Shown here piece after piece: positions 53,108 to 64,000 of a stretch of DNA of 64,000 nucleotides (position 1 is the first letter of the stretch; the number at the start of each line of letters is the position of its first letter). Origin of the DNA: Pontederia crassipes (lineage: Eukaryota; Streptophyta; Magnoliopsida; Commelinales; Pontederiaceae). The stretch is taken from contig CM060195.1 of the NCBI GenBank assembly GCA_030549335.1, forward strand, positions 30,012,874 through 30,076,873. The letters run 5' to 3'. The notes under the pieces are model-generated. The model searched no databases, had not been told where the DNA came from, and was given only the letters and a program-made list of their open reading frames with translations. The position numbers and the translations under genes are program-made.

Positions 53108-54352
53108 TTATTATTTAATAAATATAAATATTCATAATAATGGATTAATATAATATTATTTATTACTTATTATTTCATTTAAAAGTTTTAATATTTCTTT
53201 AAATATAATTAATTTAAAAAAATGATTTTTTATATTTAAATAATATTTTTTAACAAAAATTTTTCCATAATTTTTTTATTTTATAATTTTATTTTAATTA
53301 ATAATAAAATTATACTTCATAATTATAATAAACTATCTTATTTCTCATTATCAAATTTCACTCCAACCAAATACAATCCGAACTAATCTATCAATTCAAC
53401 TATGCACTTGAAATTTAGGAGTAATCGTGATTCCGTTTCCAAACGGCAATGTGAACTGGAGTTCTATCAAGTTCTTGTAGTTATGTGTTTGAATAGAGTG
53501 GAATTGATTGATGAGGAATAAGGTATTTGATGTGATAGAAAAAAGTAGATGTGATGAATTAATTTTTGGTGAGTTTGGAAATAAAAATTTATACTACAAA
53601 TATAAAATAAAATATTATTAATAAATAAAAATAAAAGTAAAAATTTTAAAAATACAAAACAATTTTGTTAAAAAATATATGATTTAAATATAAAAAATTA
53701 TTTTTTAATAAATTATATATAGTAAAATATTAATTTTTTAATGAACTAACAAGTAATAAATAATATTATATTAATATGTTATAAAAAATAATTTATATTT
53801 AATAAATAAATTATTTTATAAGTTTTATGTATGTGAGAGAAAAAATAAAAGAAAAAAAATGAACAAATGAAATTGAAAAAAAACTAGCATGTCAACTTAA
53901 AAAAAAAACAAAACTTGCTACAGAACTGGATGGAACCAGGGAAGGAAAAAGGGGAAGGGGTCACGTGACCCCATTTTTTGAAATCCAGTTTTGTTTTCGG
54001 TTCCGTCAAATGTCACATGGTTTGACGGAATCAGACGCCTAGTTCTAGTTGCCCAATAGGCCCTAAATTTTTTGGATAATGTGGTGATAATAAAACAATA
54101 AAAAATTATGATAAAGGATAAAGTAATCTAAGAACACTGAAATGTAGTAGTTAATAATATATATATTTTATTGGCAATAGACTCTTTCCATGAAGTTGAA
54201 TTACATTTGTAAGAAGTTTCTGCGACTAATTCCACTCTTTCTGTGAGACTTTTCGTCGGCATTGACTCCTCATAATATCCGACAATTGCATCTATCTAAT
54301 CTGACGGCCAAGTTATATAATCGGGGTGCAAATCAAGTTAATTGCAAACATG
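53108..54352. other. AT-rich stretch, probable right part of a split MITE
   Basis: No gene. 53390-54065 has 'cgtttccaaacgg' and a CCCC...GGGG palindrome 'ggggtcacgtgacccc' at about 53957, and ends 'aataggcccta', like the end of a small hAT-type element. 54066-54352 is unassigned. Confidence 0.35.
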
Positions 54353-55260
54353 GAAGATGTAGGATCTCGAAGGATATCAAGAGGAGGGGGTGAATTTGTA
54401 TTAAAAACAAAAGTATTAGAAAATTATTGCGGAAGGCTTAAAATCAAAATACAAATCTTTAAATCAAAACAAATCAAATTAGATCATAAGCATAATATGA
54501 GAGGGAGAGAGAGAAAATTAAACACAAATAAACGCGATGATTGTCACACCTTGACTTACGTCTTCGCTTCGATTTCTTGACCTCGAGACCGCCGAAGATT
54601 CCACTAGAATCTCTTCGTTTGTTTCAAATGGGGCAAGGAAGAAAAGCCCTTTACATCACTTTCTTTTCTCCGCTTCGAGAGGTAAGGCTCACATATCCTC
54701 TAATGAAGCTAATCTTTTTTCACGATCAAGGTAATATTTTGAACATCTTTTACACAAAAGCTCTCTTAGTTTTTTCTAAATAAAATTATTTCTTTTTTTT
54801 TTACAATTCTATGCTCACAAAAAGAGAAGAGAGAAAGAAGAAAAAACTATAAAAAGAAATTTTCAAAAAAATTATCTTATTTTGATAACTTGAAGTTTTT
54901 TCTTTAATGAGTGAATAGATGCATTTGCCTCTAGCTTTAGCACTTCTTTTATAGCCTTCAGTATGTGAAAAATTCGTCTAGAATTTATTCCACAAATTTC
55001 TCCTTCAAAATTGACCATTACTATTCATTTGACCAGGAGGCCAGTCGATCGCACATCTGGACCAGTCGACTGGTCTTTGTGACCATTGCGTGATTTTTTG
55101 AACTTCTGCACTTGATCGGTCGCCCGGTCCGTCTACCGGTGCATCAATAGGTATCGTCTCGACGTCAATCGGGACAGGCTCAGTATTGATCGGTCGACCA
55201 ATATCTCCAACTCAGTCGACCGGTGTTCTCCGGACCGGCTTTCGTTATATTCAATTGTTT
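54353..55260 (-). mobile_element. Partial solo LTR related to Copia fossil B
   Basis: Starts TGTAGGATCTCG and soon has 'atcaagaggagggggtg', like the left end of the LTR at 21741. It carries many 'ggtcgacc'-type words (55030-55240), as that LTR does. It lacks an LTR end on the right, where WAK copy 3 exon sequence begins. No internal domains. Confidence 0.6.
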
Positions 55261-55269
55261 AGGAAAAAC

Positions 55270-57184
55270 GACAGTCTGGCGGGTAACGCGCCTTTCCTGG
55301 CCTACACCTCCGTTTGCTCATAGTAAGGTGAGGAAGTTTATCTGAACTGGTACATAAAGGAAGAGGCAGAGAGCGAAAGGAAGAGCTACGCTTGCCTCAG
55401 CCCAAGCAGCAAATGCGTCGGTTCCTCTACTAATGTCACTGCTGGTTAATGGTGCGAGTGTCCCAACATCGACGTAGCCACGTAGGCAACCCGTTCGTAC
55501 CTCATGGTTGCCCCGGTGATGTGCTCTGTCTCTTCTCAGTTCTCATGTCATGTTGTGTACATGTCGTGTCCCTAACCAATTGATAATTCAACAACAGATG
55601 ATCTATTGGTGAATGTTCTTCCATCAAATAATTGTACGAACAAGTGCGGAAATGTGAGCATTTCCTTTCCATTTGGGTTAGAGTCGTGGATGCTACAGAG
55701 ATGAATCCTTTCTTCTTGTATGCAACGAAACGTCGAATCCTCCGATTCTTAGCTTCGACAGAACATATATTGAACAAGGAGGGTTTACCGGCCAAGTCAA
55801 CAAGATCATGGTGAACGAAGGCCAACTAGAACTTACTTCACATGTCGACGACGCGAATGGAGACTTCCAGTACCACCTACCCGGGTTTTTCGCGATAGTT
55901 GAAGGCCGCTCTACTATAAAATGGGCGGAGTTCAACAACGAGTCCTGCGCCGTGAGAAGTAGCAAGTACGCGTGCCTCAGCGAGAACAGTAAGTGTGTGG
56001 ATGCTGACATTGCAAACTCGTTGCGAATGCATGGATGGCTTTGAAGGAAATTCATACATCGCAGATGGGTACGTATTTTTCTTTCTTTCTTTCTTTCTTT
56101 CTAATAAATTCTTTAAGCCTTTGATTCGTTAGTCTCTTCCATTTTTATCTGAGCAATTTTACCACTACTACTTTTTATAGTCAAGTTAATTTTATCATAA
56201 CTTTATTGCTTTCCCAGATACACATAATTTGTTCACAATTATCTAAAATTCAAACCATGCCATCGGAAAGTTTGATGTAACGTTTCATAGTAAACTATTT
56301 ATTTTATTTACACGTATGAAAGGATATCTTATAATTTATGATTTGTGAGACTAAAATTTACACAAGTTTTTATGCTCAAAATATTTTTCTTAGATTGAAC
56401 ATGAATTATGGAAGAAATTTATCAGATAATCCACCAATTATTAAGTGCAATATTATATAAAAAAGAACTTTTTGGGTAAACATAAATTATCCAGTAAAGT
56501 GAAAAAGAATCTATCAATTAATTGTCCATTGTTGTAACTGAAAAATGGCTTCTAGCGCAGTAAAAGATAGAAAAAAAATTCAAGCAGACAGGTAGAAAAA
56601 ATAATCCGTAAAAAATAGAAAAAAATTTGAGTAAGTGAGAAATTAAAGACAGTAAAATGAAAACTAATTAATAGAGTGAAAAAAATCTAATAGACAAACG
56701 AAAAGAAATAAAGGGAACAAAAGCTAAAAAAATAGGAATGCAAAATTATTTAAAAAAGTCTAAGGATTGACAAAAGAATATTTTTTTCAAAGTTTAAGAT
56801 GCATTAATTGATATGATATTTTTTTCTTCTCAAAATTATGAGATATTCTCCATGTTGTCCTCAAACTATAAAATTGTTCCCTATTGAAACTTTTCTATTT
56901 CACGACTCGCTAGCAATTAAACATTCATCAATATTTGGAAAAATATAAAACGGCTAGAAAATAACTAGTCTAGGAAACAGTAGCGTTTAAATGCATTTTT
57001 AACTATTATTTTGCCGATCGCTATTATTTGACTATATAAGTCAATGTTTAATCAAACTTATTTTTGTCCGCTTATTATTTGTTAGATATAGTCAATGTGA
57101 GACCCCTGAAAAATATCACTGCTATGGTCATTGCATCAACAATGTTGGGAACTACACTTGTACTGATAGAAAGAAATTATCCGG
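55270..57184 (+). pseudogene. WAK-like receptor kinase copy 3, ectodomain remains
   Basis: Three decayed exons. 55270-55515 is the end of exon 1 (WYIKEEAESERKSYACLSPS...CEC), cut on the left by the LTR insertion and carrying in-frame stops; it ends CCCCG/GTGATG. 55598-56068 is exon 2 after a CAACAG acceptor: NNCTNKCGNVSISFPFGLES, then a frame change, LLVCNETSNPPILSFDRT...SKYACLSENSKCVDADIANS, another frame change, and MDGFEGNSYIADG. 57091-57184 is a calcium-binding EGF-type exon (QCETPEKYHCYGHCINNVGN). The layout matches copy 2 and shows what copy 2 has lost. The role in life would be wall sensing at the plasma membrane. Confidence 0.82.
56069..57090 (+). other. Intron between exon 2 and the EGF exon of WAK copy 3
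   Basis: Begins GTACGT and has a short (CTTT)n run at 56080-56102. AT-rich, no coding signal. Confidence 0.6.
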
Positions 57185-57360
57185 CCTTCTTTTAGGTCCA
57201 CACCTTGGGATGATGAAGTGCGCCTCTGATTCCCACAGGGCTGGTCGTGGCTTGCTTCTCCAGCGTCGCGACTTCTGCAAGTGTCCCCTTGAACTCCATC
57301 TTCAAGGGACAGGACTTGAGCACTGAGGCCTCAGGCCAGGGCTCTGATACCACTTGTCAA
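57185..57360 (-). mobile_element. Retroelement leader fragment with a Met primer site
   Basis: On the - strand, TGGTATCAGAGCC (complement of 57342-57354) is the standard initiator-Met primer site of plant LTR elements. It is followed by a leader and the beginning of a gag-like frame. Sequence at 59031-59060 would continue the adjoining LTR end once the CACTA-type element is ignored. A small, old fragment in the intron of WAK copy 3. Confidence 0.55.
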
Positions 57361-59027
57361 CACTACTAAAAAAACGCTGATTACCGACAATCCAAACCGT
57401 CAGTAATTAGTCCGAAAATCATCGGTAACGCAATTACCGACGGTTTTTCAGTCGGAATCGATCCGTCGGAAAAACGCTCGTCGTAAATCGTTTGCGACGG
57501 TCAAAAAAATATTCGTCGAAAATATCGACGGTTCTGACCGTCGGAAAAGTCCCGGCGGTTAGAACCGTCGAAAGTTTCCGATGGTTGCAACCGCTGAAAA
57601 AGGCCGGCGGTTCGAACCGTCGAAAGTTTTCAACGGTTGTAACCGTCAAAAAAGGCTGGCGGTTCGAACCGTCGCAAAAAAAATTTTAAATATAAAAAAA
57701 ATTAGCGGCTGGATCGGGCCGCGGTCAGCTCCGGCCGCCCGCGGCAGGATCGGGCCGCGGCCAGCTCCGACCGCGGCCAAATCCGGCCGCCCATGGCAGG
57801 ATGGCGTTCGGATCCGGATCGGCCGCCGCCAGGCTGGATCCGGCCGTCAGCGGCCGAAGAGAAAGAGAGAGAGAGACTCCGGCGAAGATAGAGACGCCGG
57901 CGGGAGAGGGTCGCCGGGGTCGACGCTTCACGTCCGGCCAAAGGCTCGCCGGCCGGGAGAGGGAGAGGGAGACGACCGGGAGAGGGAGGGAGAGAGAGGA
58001 GAGGAGGGAGGGCATATCGTGTTCCAATTGAACACTTTCCATTTATGATCAAAGGGGAAGATTATTCTTTTTACCAAACATATGCGGATCAAATCACGAT
58101 CTTGTAATTATCTAATTAGAATAAGAACAAGAATTCTTTCTCGATCAATCCCCTTGCCCCTCATTCTTCGAGAATCAGAAAGATCCTTTTCGAGTTTGAA
58201 TTTGTTCATTTCGAATCTGGGCTCTTCTATCTTCTACTTATTTTTTCTATCTACTTATTTTTTTTTGTTTTATTCTTTATTTTTAATATATATATATATA
58301 TATATGAAAAAATGGGAGAAAGTGGGAAAACGAAAAGAGCCCGGGATAACAAAATTTTAATTACCGACGGTTCTGGCCGTCGGAAAAGTAAATATTAATT
58401 ATTTTTAAAGTTACCGACGGTTGTGACCGTCGAAAAAATATTTAGTTATATATAATTTTTTCCGATGGTATGAACCGTCGGTAATTATATTAATAAAATA
58501 TTCCTCATATAATATTATTATATATTTACCGACAGTTACGACCGTCGGAAATTACGGCGAAATTTGCGACGGATAATTATCCGTTGAAAATATTGACGTT
58601 CTTGATCGTCGAAAAATTAAATAATATTTTGCGACGGTCGTAACCGTCGGAAAATCCATCGAAAAAAATTAAATAATAATATAACAAATTAAATAATTTA
58701 TTTTTCCATTTTCGACGGTCATAACCGTCAGAAAATCCATCGAAAAAATTAAATAATAATATAAAAAATTACATAATTTATTTTTTTTAATTTCCGATGG
58801 TTCTGACTGTTAGAAAATCCACCGGAAATTGTGACAGATTAATATCCGTCGAAAATATCGACGTTCTTGATCATCGAAAAATAAAATAATAATATAATAA
58901 AGTTTCGACGGTCGTGACCATCGAAAAATCCGTCGGAAATGAAACCGTCAAAAAATTCGTCGCAAATTGCGACGGATTTCTTTCCGTCGGAAATTGCCCG
59001 TCGAAAAATGACAATTTTCTTGTAGTG
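57361..59027 (+). mobile_element. Non-autonomous CACTA-type element 1, complete
   Basis: 1,667 bases from CACTACTAAAAAAACG to TTTTCTTGTAGTG, with a 3-base duplication CAA on both sides (57358-57360 and 59028-59030). Subterminal regions (57380-57690 and 58355-59020) are packed with CGACGGT/ACCGTCG words in both senses. A GC-rich core at about 57710-57965 and an AT-rich part follow. No transposase. Open frames inside are by-products of the repeats. It lies in the last intron of WAK copy 3. Confidence 0.92.
57710..57965. repeat. GC-rich core of CACTA-type element 1
   Basis: Dense GGCCG, CCGGCC and GATCCGG words then GAGAGA/GGGAGA purine runs. The element at 60319 has the same block in inverse sense (61085-61438). 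Confidence 0.85.
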
Positions 59028-60318
59028 CAAAGCCTGACCCTGAGAGATTGATTAATATACATATATAATGTGGATATGTTAAGAAAATAATATTGCAATG
59101 ACTAAAACAATTGCAGGTGTCATTATTGGTGTGAGCATTGGCTTTGTTACACTATTTGTAGTTATATCATTAATTTTTGCTACATCCAAATGGAAAAAGA
59201 TAAGCCAAAAAAGAAAAAAAGAAAGACATTTTCATGAAAATCATGGACTATTTCTTCAACAGTTGATTACTTCTAACGATGATACTTCTGAGAAAATTAA
59301 AATATTTTCATTAGAAGAGCTAGTGACGGCCAACAACAATTTGACTCTTCGAGAATTCTTGGTCAAGGTGGACATGGAGTAGTTTACAAAGGCATCCTCT
59401 CAGATCAGCGTGTCGTTGCAATCAAACAATCAAAAATTAAGGAGAAGAGTGAGATTGATGAATTCCTAAATGAAATTATCATACTATCTCAAATCAATCA
59501 CAGAAATATAGTGAGACTTTTTGGATGTTGTTAGAGACCGAAGTTCCCTTATTAGTATATGACTTTATCTCAAATGGAACTCTCTTTTATCACCTTCATG
59601 ACCCAGATCGTAAATCGACATTGACATGGACAGATCGCTTAAGAATTATTGTAGAAGTTGCGGGAGCACTTGAATATTTGCACTCATATGCTTCCATATC
59701 AATTTTTCATAGAGACATGAAGTCCTCTAACATACTTTTGGATGACTATTACACGGCAAAGGTTTCTGATTTTGGAGCTTCAAGATTAATTCCACTTGAT
59801 CAAACTCATATATTTACAGCTATACAAGGTACATTTGGATACCTAGATCCAGAGTATTACCAAACCTGTCAGCTAACAAATAAAAGTGACATCTACAACT
59901 TTGGAGTTATACTTTTGGAATTGTTAACAGGGGAGAAGCCAATCTCCATTGATCAAAACAATGTAGAAAGAAATCTAGTAATGCAATTGCTGCAAGCATT
60001 AAGAGAGAACCAACATTTTGAACTAATGGAGAGATGCATTGTGGAAGAAGCAACAAGAGAGATCTTGATAAAGTTGCCAAACTTGCAGAAACATGCCTCA
60101 AGCTAAAAGGTAATGACAGACCTACAATGACAGAAGTCGAGGTCCAACTCCGGTGCTTACAAATGGCCAACTCTCAAACTAGAGAGAAAGATAATGCAAA
60201 CGGTGATGAAGAAACTACCCCTCTACTTAGAAACATATCATATTCACCATTTGTAGTAAATCCATTTGAGCAAACACCAAATCAATGTACGAGTAATTAT
60301 AGCCTAGAAAGAGAGATG

Positions 60319-62014
60319 CAATACAAGAAAATCGCGATTTTCCGAAGGATAATTTTCGACGGTTCTAAATCCGTCGCTATTTGCGACGGATTTTTCGACG
60401 GTTCCGTTTCCGACGGATTTTTCGACGGTTATGACCGTCAGAAATAATTTATATTATTATTTAATTTTTCGACGATTAGGAACGTCGATATTTTCGACGG
60501 ATATCCATCCGTCGTAATTTCCGACGACTTTTCCGACGGTTACGATCGTCGGAAATAAAAAAATTAAATTATATATTTTTAATATTATTATTAAATTTTT
60601 TCGATAGATTTTCCGATGGTCACGACCGTCGGAAATTAAAAAAATTAATTATATAATTAATTATATTATTATTTAATTTTTCGACGATTAGGAACGTCGA
60701 TATTTTCGACGGATATCCATCCGTAGCAATTTCCGACGACTTTTCTGACGGTTAGGACCGTCGAAAATAAAAAAAATAAATTATATATTTTTAATATTAT
60801 TATTAAATTTTTTCGACGGATTTTCCGACGGTTGTGACCGTCGGTAAATCCGCCGCAATTTCCGACGGATATCCAAACCGTCGCAATTACCGACAGTTTT
60901 GATCGTCGATAAAGATTACCGTCGGTAAAATAAAAAATAAGTATTATATATAGCTAAAAAAAATAAAATTATTTATTATTTATATTTTCGACGGTCGAAA
61001 CCGTCGGTAATTAAAATTTCGTTATCCCGCTTTTTTTTCCCTTTTTCCCGCTTTCTTTTCACTTTTTTCCTTTATATATTTTCCCTCCTCCCTCTTCTCT
61101 CTCCCTCCTCCCTCCACTCCTCTCTGTCTCCCTCCTCTCCTCTCTCCCTCTCCCGGCCGCGAGCACGGATGCCTCTCCCGCGCGCCAGACGCCGGCGACC
61201 CTCCCACGTCGGACGCCGGCGACCCTCCCACGCCGGACGCCGGCGACCCTCTCCCGCACCGGTGACCCTCTCCCGCGCCGACATATCTCTCTCTCCCGCT
61301 CCGCGCCGGCATCTCTCTCTCTGCTGTCGGCCGGATCCGGCCGCCTCCGGCCTCCAGCGGCCGGATCCGGCCGCCTGGCGGCGGATCCGGCCTCCAACGG
61401 CCGGATCCGAACGCCAGGCCGCCGGATCCGGCCGCTAATTTTTTTTATATTTAAAATTTTTTTTACGACGGTCACGACCGTCAAAAGATCGACGGTTGCG
61501 ACAACCGTCTAAAGTTTCGACAGTTGGGAACGTCGAAAAGTTGCGACGGCTCGGACCGCCGGCCTTTTTCGGCGGTTGAAACCGTCGAAAATTTCGACGG
61601 CTCGGACCGCCGGCCTTTTCAGGTGGTTGGAACCGTCGGAAATATCGAGGGTTCGAACCGCCGGAGACTTTTCCGGCGGTTGCAACCGTCGGAAATATCG
61701 ACGGCTCGGACCGCCGGCCTTTTTCGGCGGTTGCAACTGTCGGAAATATTGACGATTCGAACCGTCGGGGACTTTTCCGGCAGTTGCAACCGTCGAAAAA
61801 TTTCGACGGGTCGAACCGTCGGGGACTGTTCCGACGGCCAGAACCGTCGATATTTTCGACGAATTTTTTTCAACCGTCGTAAATCCATTTGCGACGATCG
61901 TTTTTCGGACGGATCGATTCCGACTGAAAAATCATCGATAATTGCGTTACCGACGGTTTTCGGGCTGATTACCAACAGTTCGGACCATCGGTAATCCATG
62001 TTTTTCTTGTAGTG
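60319..62014 (-). mobile_element. Non-autonomous CACTA-type element 2, complete
   Basis: 1,696 bases from CAATACAAGAAAA (one base off the usual CACTA) to TTTTTCTTGTAGTG, with a 3-base duplication ATG (60316-60318 and 62015-62017). Same family as element 1 but in the opposite orientation: long CGACGGT-rich subterminal region 60340-61010, GC-rich core 61085-61438, shorter subterminal region 61465-62000. No transposase. It splits the last nine codons of WAK copy 3. Confidence 0.93.
61085..61438. repeat. GC-rich core of CACTA-type element 2
   Basis: CT-rich run, then CGCCGGCGACCCTCCCACG-type tandem words (about 61185-61270) and GGCCGGATCCGG repeats. Inverse of the block at 57710. Confidence 0.85.
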
Positions 62015-62044
62015 ATGATTGCTTCAGTGAGGCACCCACGATGA

Positions 62045-63600
62045 ATTTAATATCTTTTCTATCATTCTTTGTGAGGAAATTAATCAATCACTTGTTGTGT
62101 ACTAGTAGCATGCTTGTATGAAAGTTGTTGGTAGCTGATTGTTGATTGTTTGATGTACTATAGCTTTTTGAATTAAAATGTGGTAGTAGGATTCCTGAAT
62201 GGTGACTTTAGTGGAGGCTCTAATATCATATGGAAGTCCGACTGTGGAAATTGATTTAATTTCAATTTTTTTCATGCCACAAACTTGTCACTGCAGAAAC
62301 AGAAATTAAAATAAAAAAGAAAAAGAAAAATATATAAGTGGTTTGTCCAAAACTCCAAATAGTTTACTATACTGTACTAAAATTCTTTATACGTTTATGG
62401 GTACCTGACTTTTTGGTCAAGTATATGACTCTTCATTAGAGCAAGAGGATTGCCAAAGAAAACCTTAAACTTTTTCAAACAATAGAATGAACATCTCGGC
62501 ATTTCTTCTTGTGCATTTTCATCAAGTTGACATACGTACAATGATCATTGTTCTTGTTTGAACATATATAAGAATTTAAATAACCATATATATATATATA
62601 TAATGAATTGTGTAATATCAAAATTCAGAATATTTTCCATTGTAGTAATCATAATACCTATGAATAAAAGCTTCTTATGATGTGATCAACCATTGTAACA
62701 CTTCAATTAAGAATATTTGATGTAGTTTCATGAAGCAAGATCATGAAAAATAGGATTGTGTTTCATAACATATGTAATTGTTCGCTTTGTGGTGATGATG
62801 TGTGCAGAGGGCCTAATGGCTTATGGATGCAATGAAGGGTACGATGTAGGGCGTGATATGTGGTTTAACATGAATTAAGGTCACGACAATTTATAAAGGA
62901 ATCCATATACCACTATAAGATTTTTATCGATTTCCGAAGATCAAATCCATAGAAATTTTTGTGAAATTTGTCCGAAACTATAACCCTCATCGGCAAGGGC
63001 AAACCACATGGGTGCAAGTGCACCCACTGAATATTTAATTAAGTAAATAATAGTGATTAAGTTTTATACATCTTTTCCTTTGTCTAGCGGTAGATGTCTT
63101 TTGCAGTTTTGCTCATTTAGGTGAGGTTGATCGACCCTCACTGCCTCATATTTTTAACACTAGTTTTGACTATTGAGAATCTTGGTATTATTTTGTTATA
63201 CTATTATATTGTTATAATTTTTTTCTATATACTATGATAAATTTCGAAAACCCATTTCCTATTTATTTTATGAATCCTAATTTGTTTATAATAAGAATAG
63301 TTTTTCTACTATTATAAATTTAAAAAACACATTATTTTCTTTATTTTATGTATCCTAATTAATTCCTAATTTTAATATTTTGGTTACATACTATCATTTT
63401 CTTTTCTTTTCTTTTTATTATCACTTGTTTAAATCAATATTGATAATTGCACCCTAATAAACATATATACCAACTTTCCTAATTTAACACTTTTCTGCAT
63501 ACCTCCTTTGAAGTATGCCACTTTTTTCACTTATGTCCAACCTTTGTTAACTTTCCGGTTATTTTTTATTTTAAATTATAAAATGAACAAAATGACCTCA
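62045..63600. other. 3' flank of WAK copy 3 and unassigned spacer
   Basis: 62045-62180 resembles the 3' flanks of copies 1 and 2. A CACTATAAGATTTTTATCG start at about 62912 looks like another CACTA-type end, but no partner is seen. 63005-63180, with 'gtgcacccactgaatattt' and 'tgtctagcggtagatg', resembles a common plant dispersed repeat that I cannot place. No gene. Confidence 0.4.
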
Positions 63601-64000
63601 TGAAGTTTAGATAAGTGAACAAAATGACCTACGACCTCTCCGGCGAGGACACAAGGGGGGCGACGCCCCCCTCCACCTCGTCGGCAATGTCGCAAGGGGA
63701 TGATACCCACCTCGTGCGCGTCGACGAGGTCGAGCGGGGCGTCCCCCCAACAAGGGGCAATGCCCCCACCCCATCTCGCCGGTGACGCCCCCCTTGTGTG
63801 CGCCAACGAGGTCAAGGGGGGCGTCGCCCTCTGCGACCTCGTTGAAGTCGCAGAGGGGCAACGCCCCGAGCCCCCATCTCGACGGCAAGATGGTGTGTGT
63901 GTGGGAGGGAGGGAGGGAGGGGGGGGGGGGGGGGGGGGGGGTGGGATGCCTCCCTCGTGCGTGCCGGCGAGGACAAGGGGCCAACTCTCCCCACCCCCTA
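63600..64000. repeat. GC-rich low-complexity block with a G run
   Basis: Repeated words GACCTCG, CGCCCC, GGGGCG and CCTCGTCGG in both senses, and an uninterrupted G run at about 63919-63941. It is open in several frames only because of composition. It probably belongs to a transposon that continues past the window end. Confidence 0.6.

Larger units (their letters stand above)
59117..62044 (+). pseudogene. WAK-like receptor kinase copy 3, transmembrane-kinase exon
   Basis: Starts after a TTGCAG acceptor (59111-59116) in phase 1. A membrane span (GVIIGVSIGFVTLFVVISLI) is followed by basic KWKKISQKRKKE and [11 protein letters not shown], then the kinase domain: [40 protein letters not shown]. 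Compared with copies 1 and 2, single bases are missing near 59341 (before the glycine loop), 59531 (GCC/RPKF joint) and 60060, so four frames are needed. The C-terminal coding end is split by the CACTA-type element at 60319-62014. Once it is skipped the tail ends IASVRHPR, matching SMRHPR of copy 2. The ATG at 59098 is intronic and only an apparent start. Confidence 0.9.

Noticed and set aside
57434-58052. Open frames inside CACTA-type element 1 (up to 155 codons)
   Set aside because: They come from the CGACGGT arrays and the GC-rich core; they are present on both strands without codon bias or domains.
59098-59116. ATG upstream of the WAK copy 3 membrane span as a start codon
   Set aside because: It lies in the intron before a clear TTGCAG acceptor; the real start would be in exon 1.
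61022-61999. Open frames inside CACTA-type element 2 (up to 156 codons)
   Set aside because: Same repeat-driven origin as in element 1.
63576-63994. Proline/arginine-rich frames on the - strand at the window end
   Set aside because: Compositional by-product of the GC-rich block; no start context, no domain.

Overview
The window is nuclear DNA of a flowering plant. It is AT-rich, dense in repeats, and carries three tandem copies of a wall-associated receptor kinase (WAK) gene, all on the + strand and all broken. A two-module WAK ectodomain with GC-richer exons in AT-rich surroundings would fit a monocot, but the sequence does not settle the species. I see no intact host gene, no RNA gene and no CRISPR array.

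Layout. 1-870: C-terminal kinase part of WAK copy 1, cut by the window edge. 1061-7816: AT-rich spacer with a broken Copia fossil (about 3.72-7.0 kb) that is itself interrupted by an LTR-like insertion. 7817-9310: ectodomain exons of WAK copy 2. 10169 to about 17.75 kb: a CACTA (En/Spm) DNA transposon with decayed TNPD-like and TNPA-like genes and an extraordinary CT/CG minisatellite. 18790-19432: the distal kinase exon of WAK copy 2. 19858-20604: end of another CACTA-type element, interrupted by a solo LTR (20609-21683). 21741 to about 36.0 kb: a large 5'-truncated Copia fossil on the - strand, with a complete but broken non-autonomous Gypsy-type element nested in its gag (29457-34635, 5-bp target duplication). 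About 37.2-37.4 kb: a SINE-like repeat.

37951-53107 is about 15 kb of non-autonomous Helitrons, all on the - strand. Several are joined end to end, and the block carries internal duplications and long microsatellites. 54353 to about 55.26 kb is a partial solo LTR related to that of the big Copia. 55270-62044 is WAK copy 3: two ectodomain exons, an EGF exon and a kinase exon. Two sibling CACTA-type elements lie in it in opposite orientation, one in the last intron (57361-59027, duplication CAA) and one in the last codons (60319-62014, duplication ATG). The window ends in a GC-rich low-complexity block.

How it fits together. A tandem WAK cluster, of the kind that normally makes cell-wall and pathogen sensors, has become a transposon sink. 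The coding lesions are few per copy, so loss looks fairly recent, while the insertions record successive waves: Copia and Gypsy, CACTA, and Helitrons. The most notable structures are the end-to-end Helitron block and the pair of inverted CACTA elements bracketing a kinase exon.
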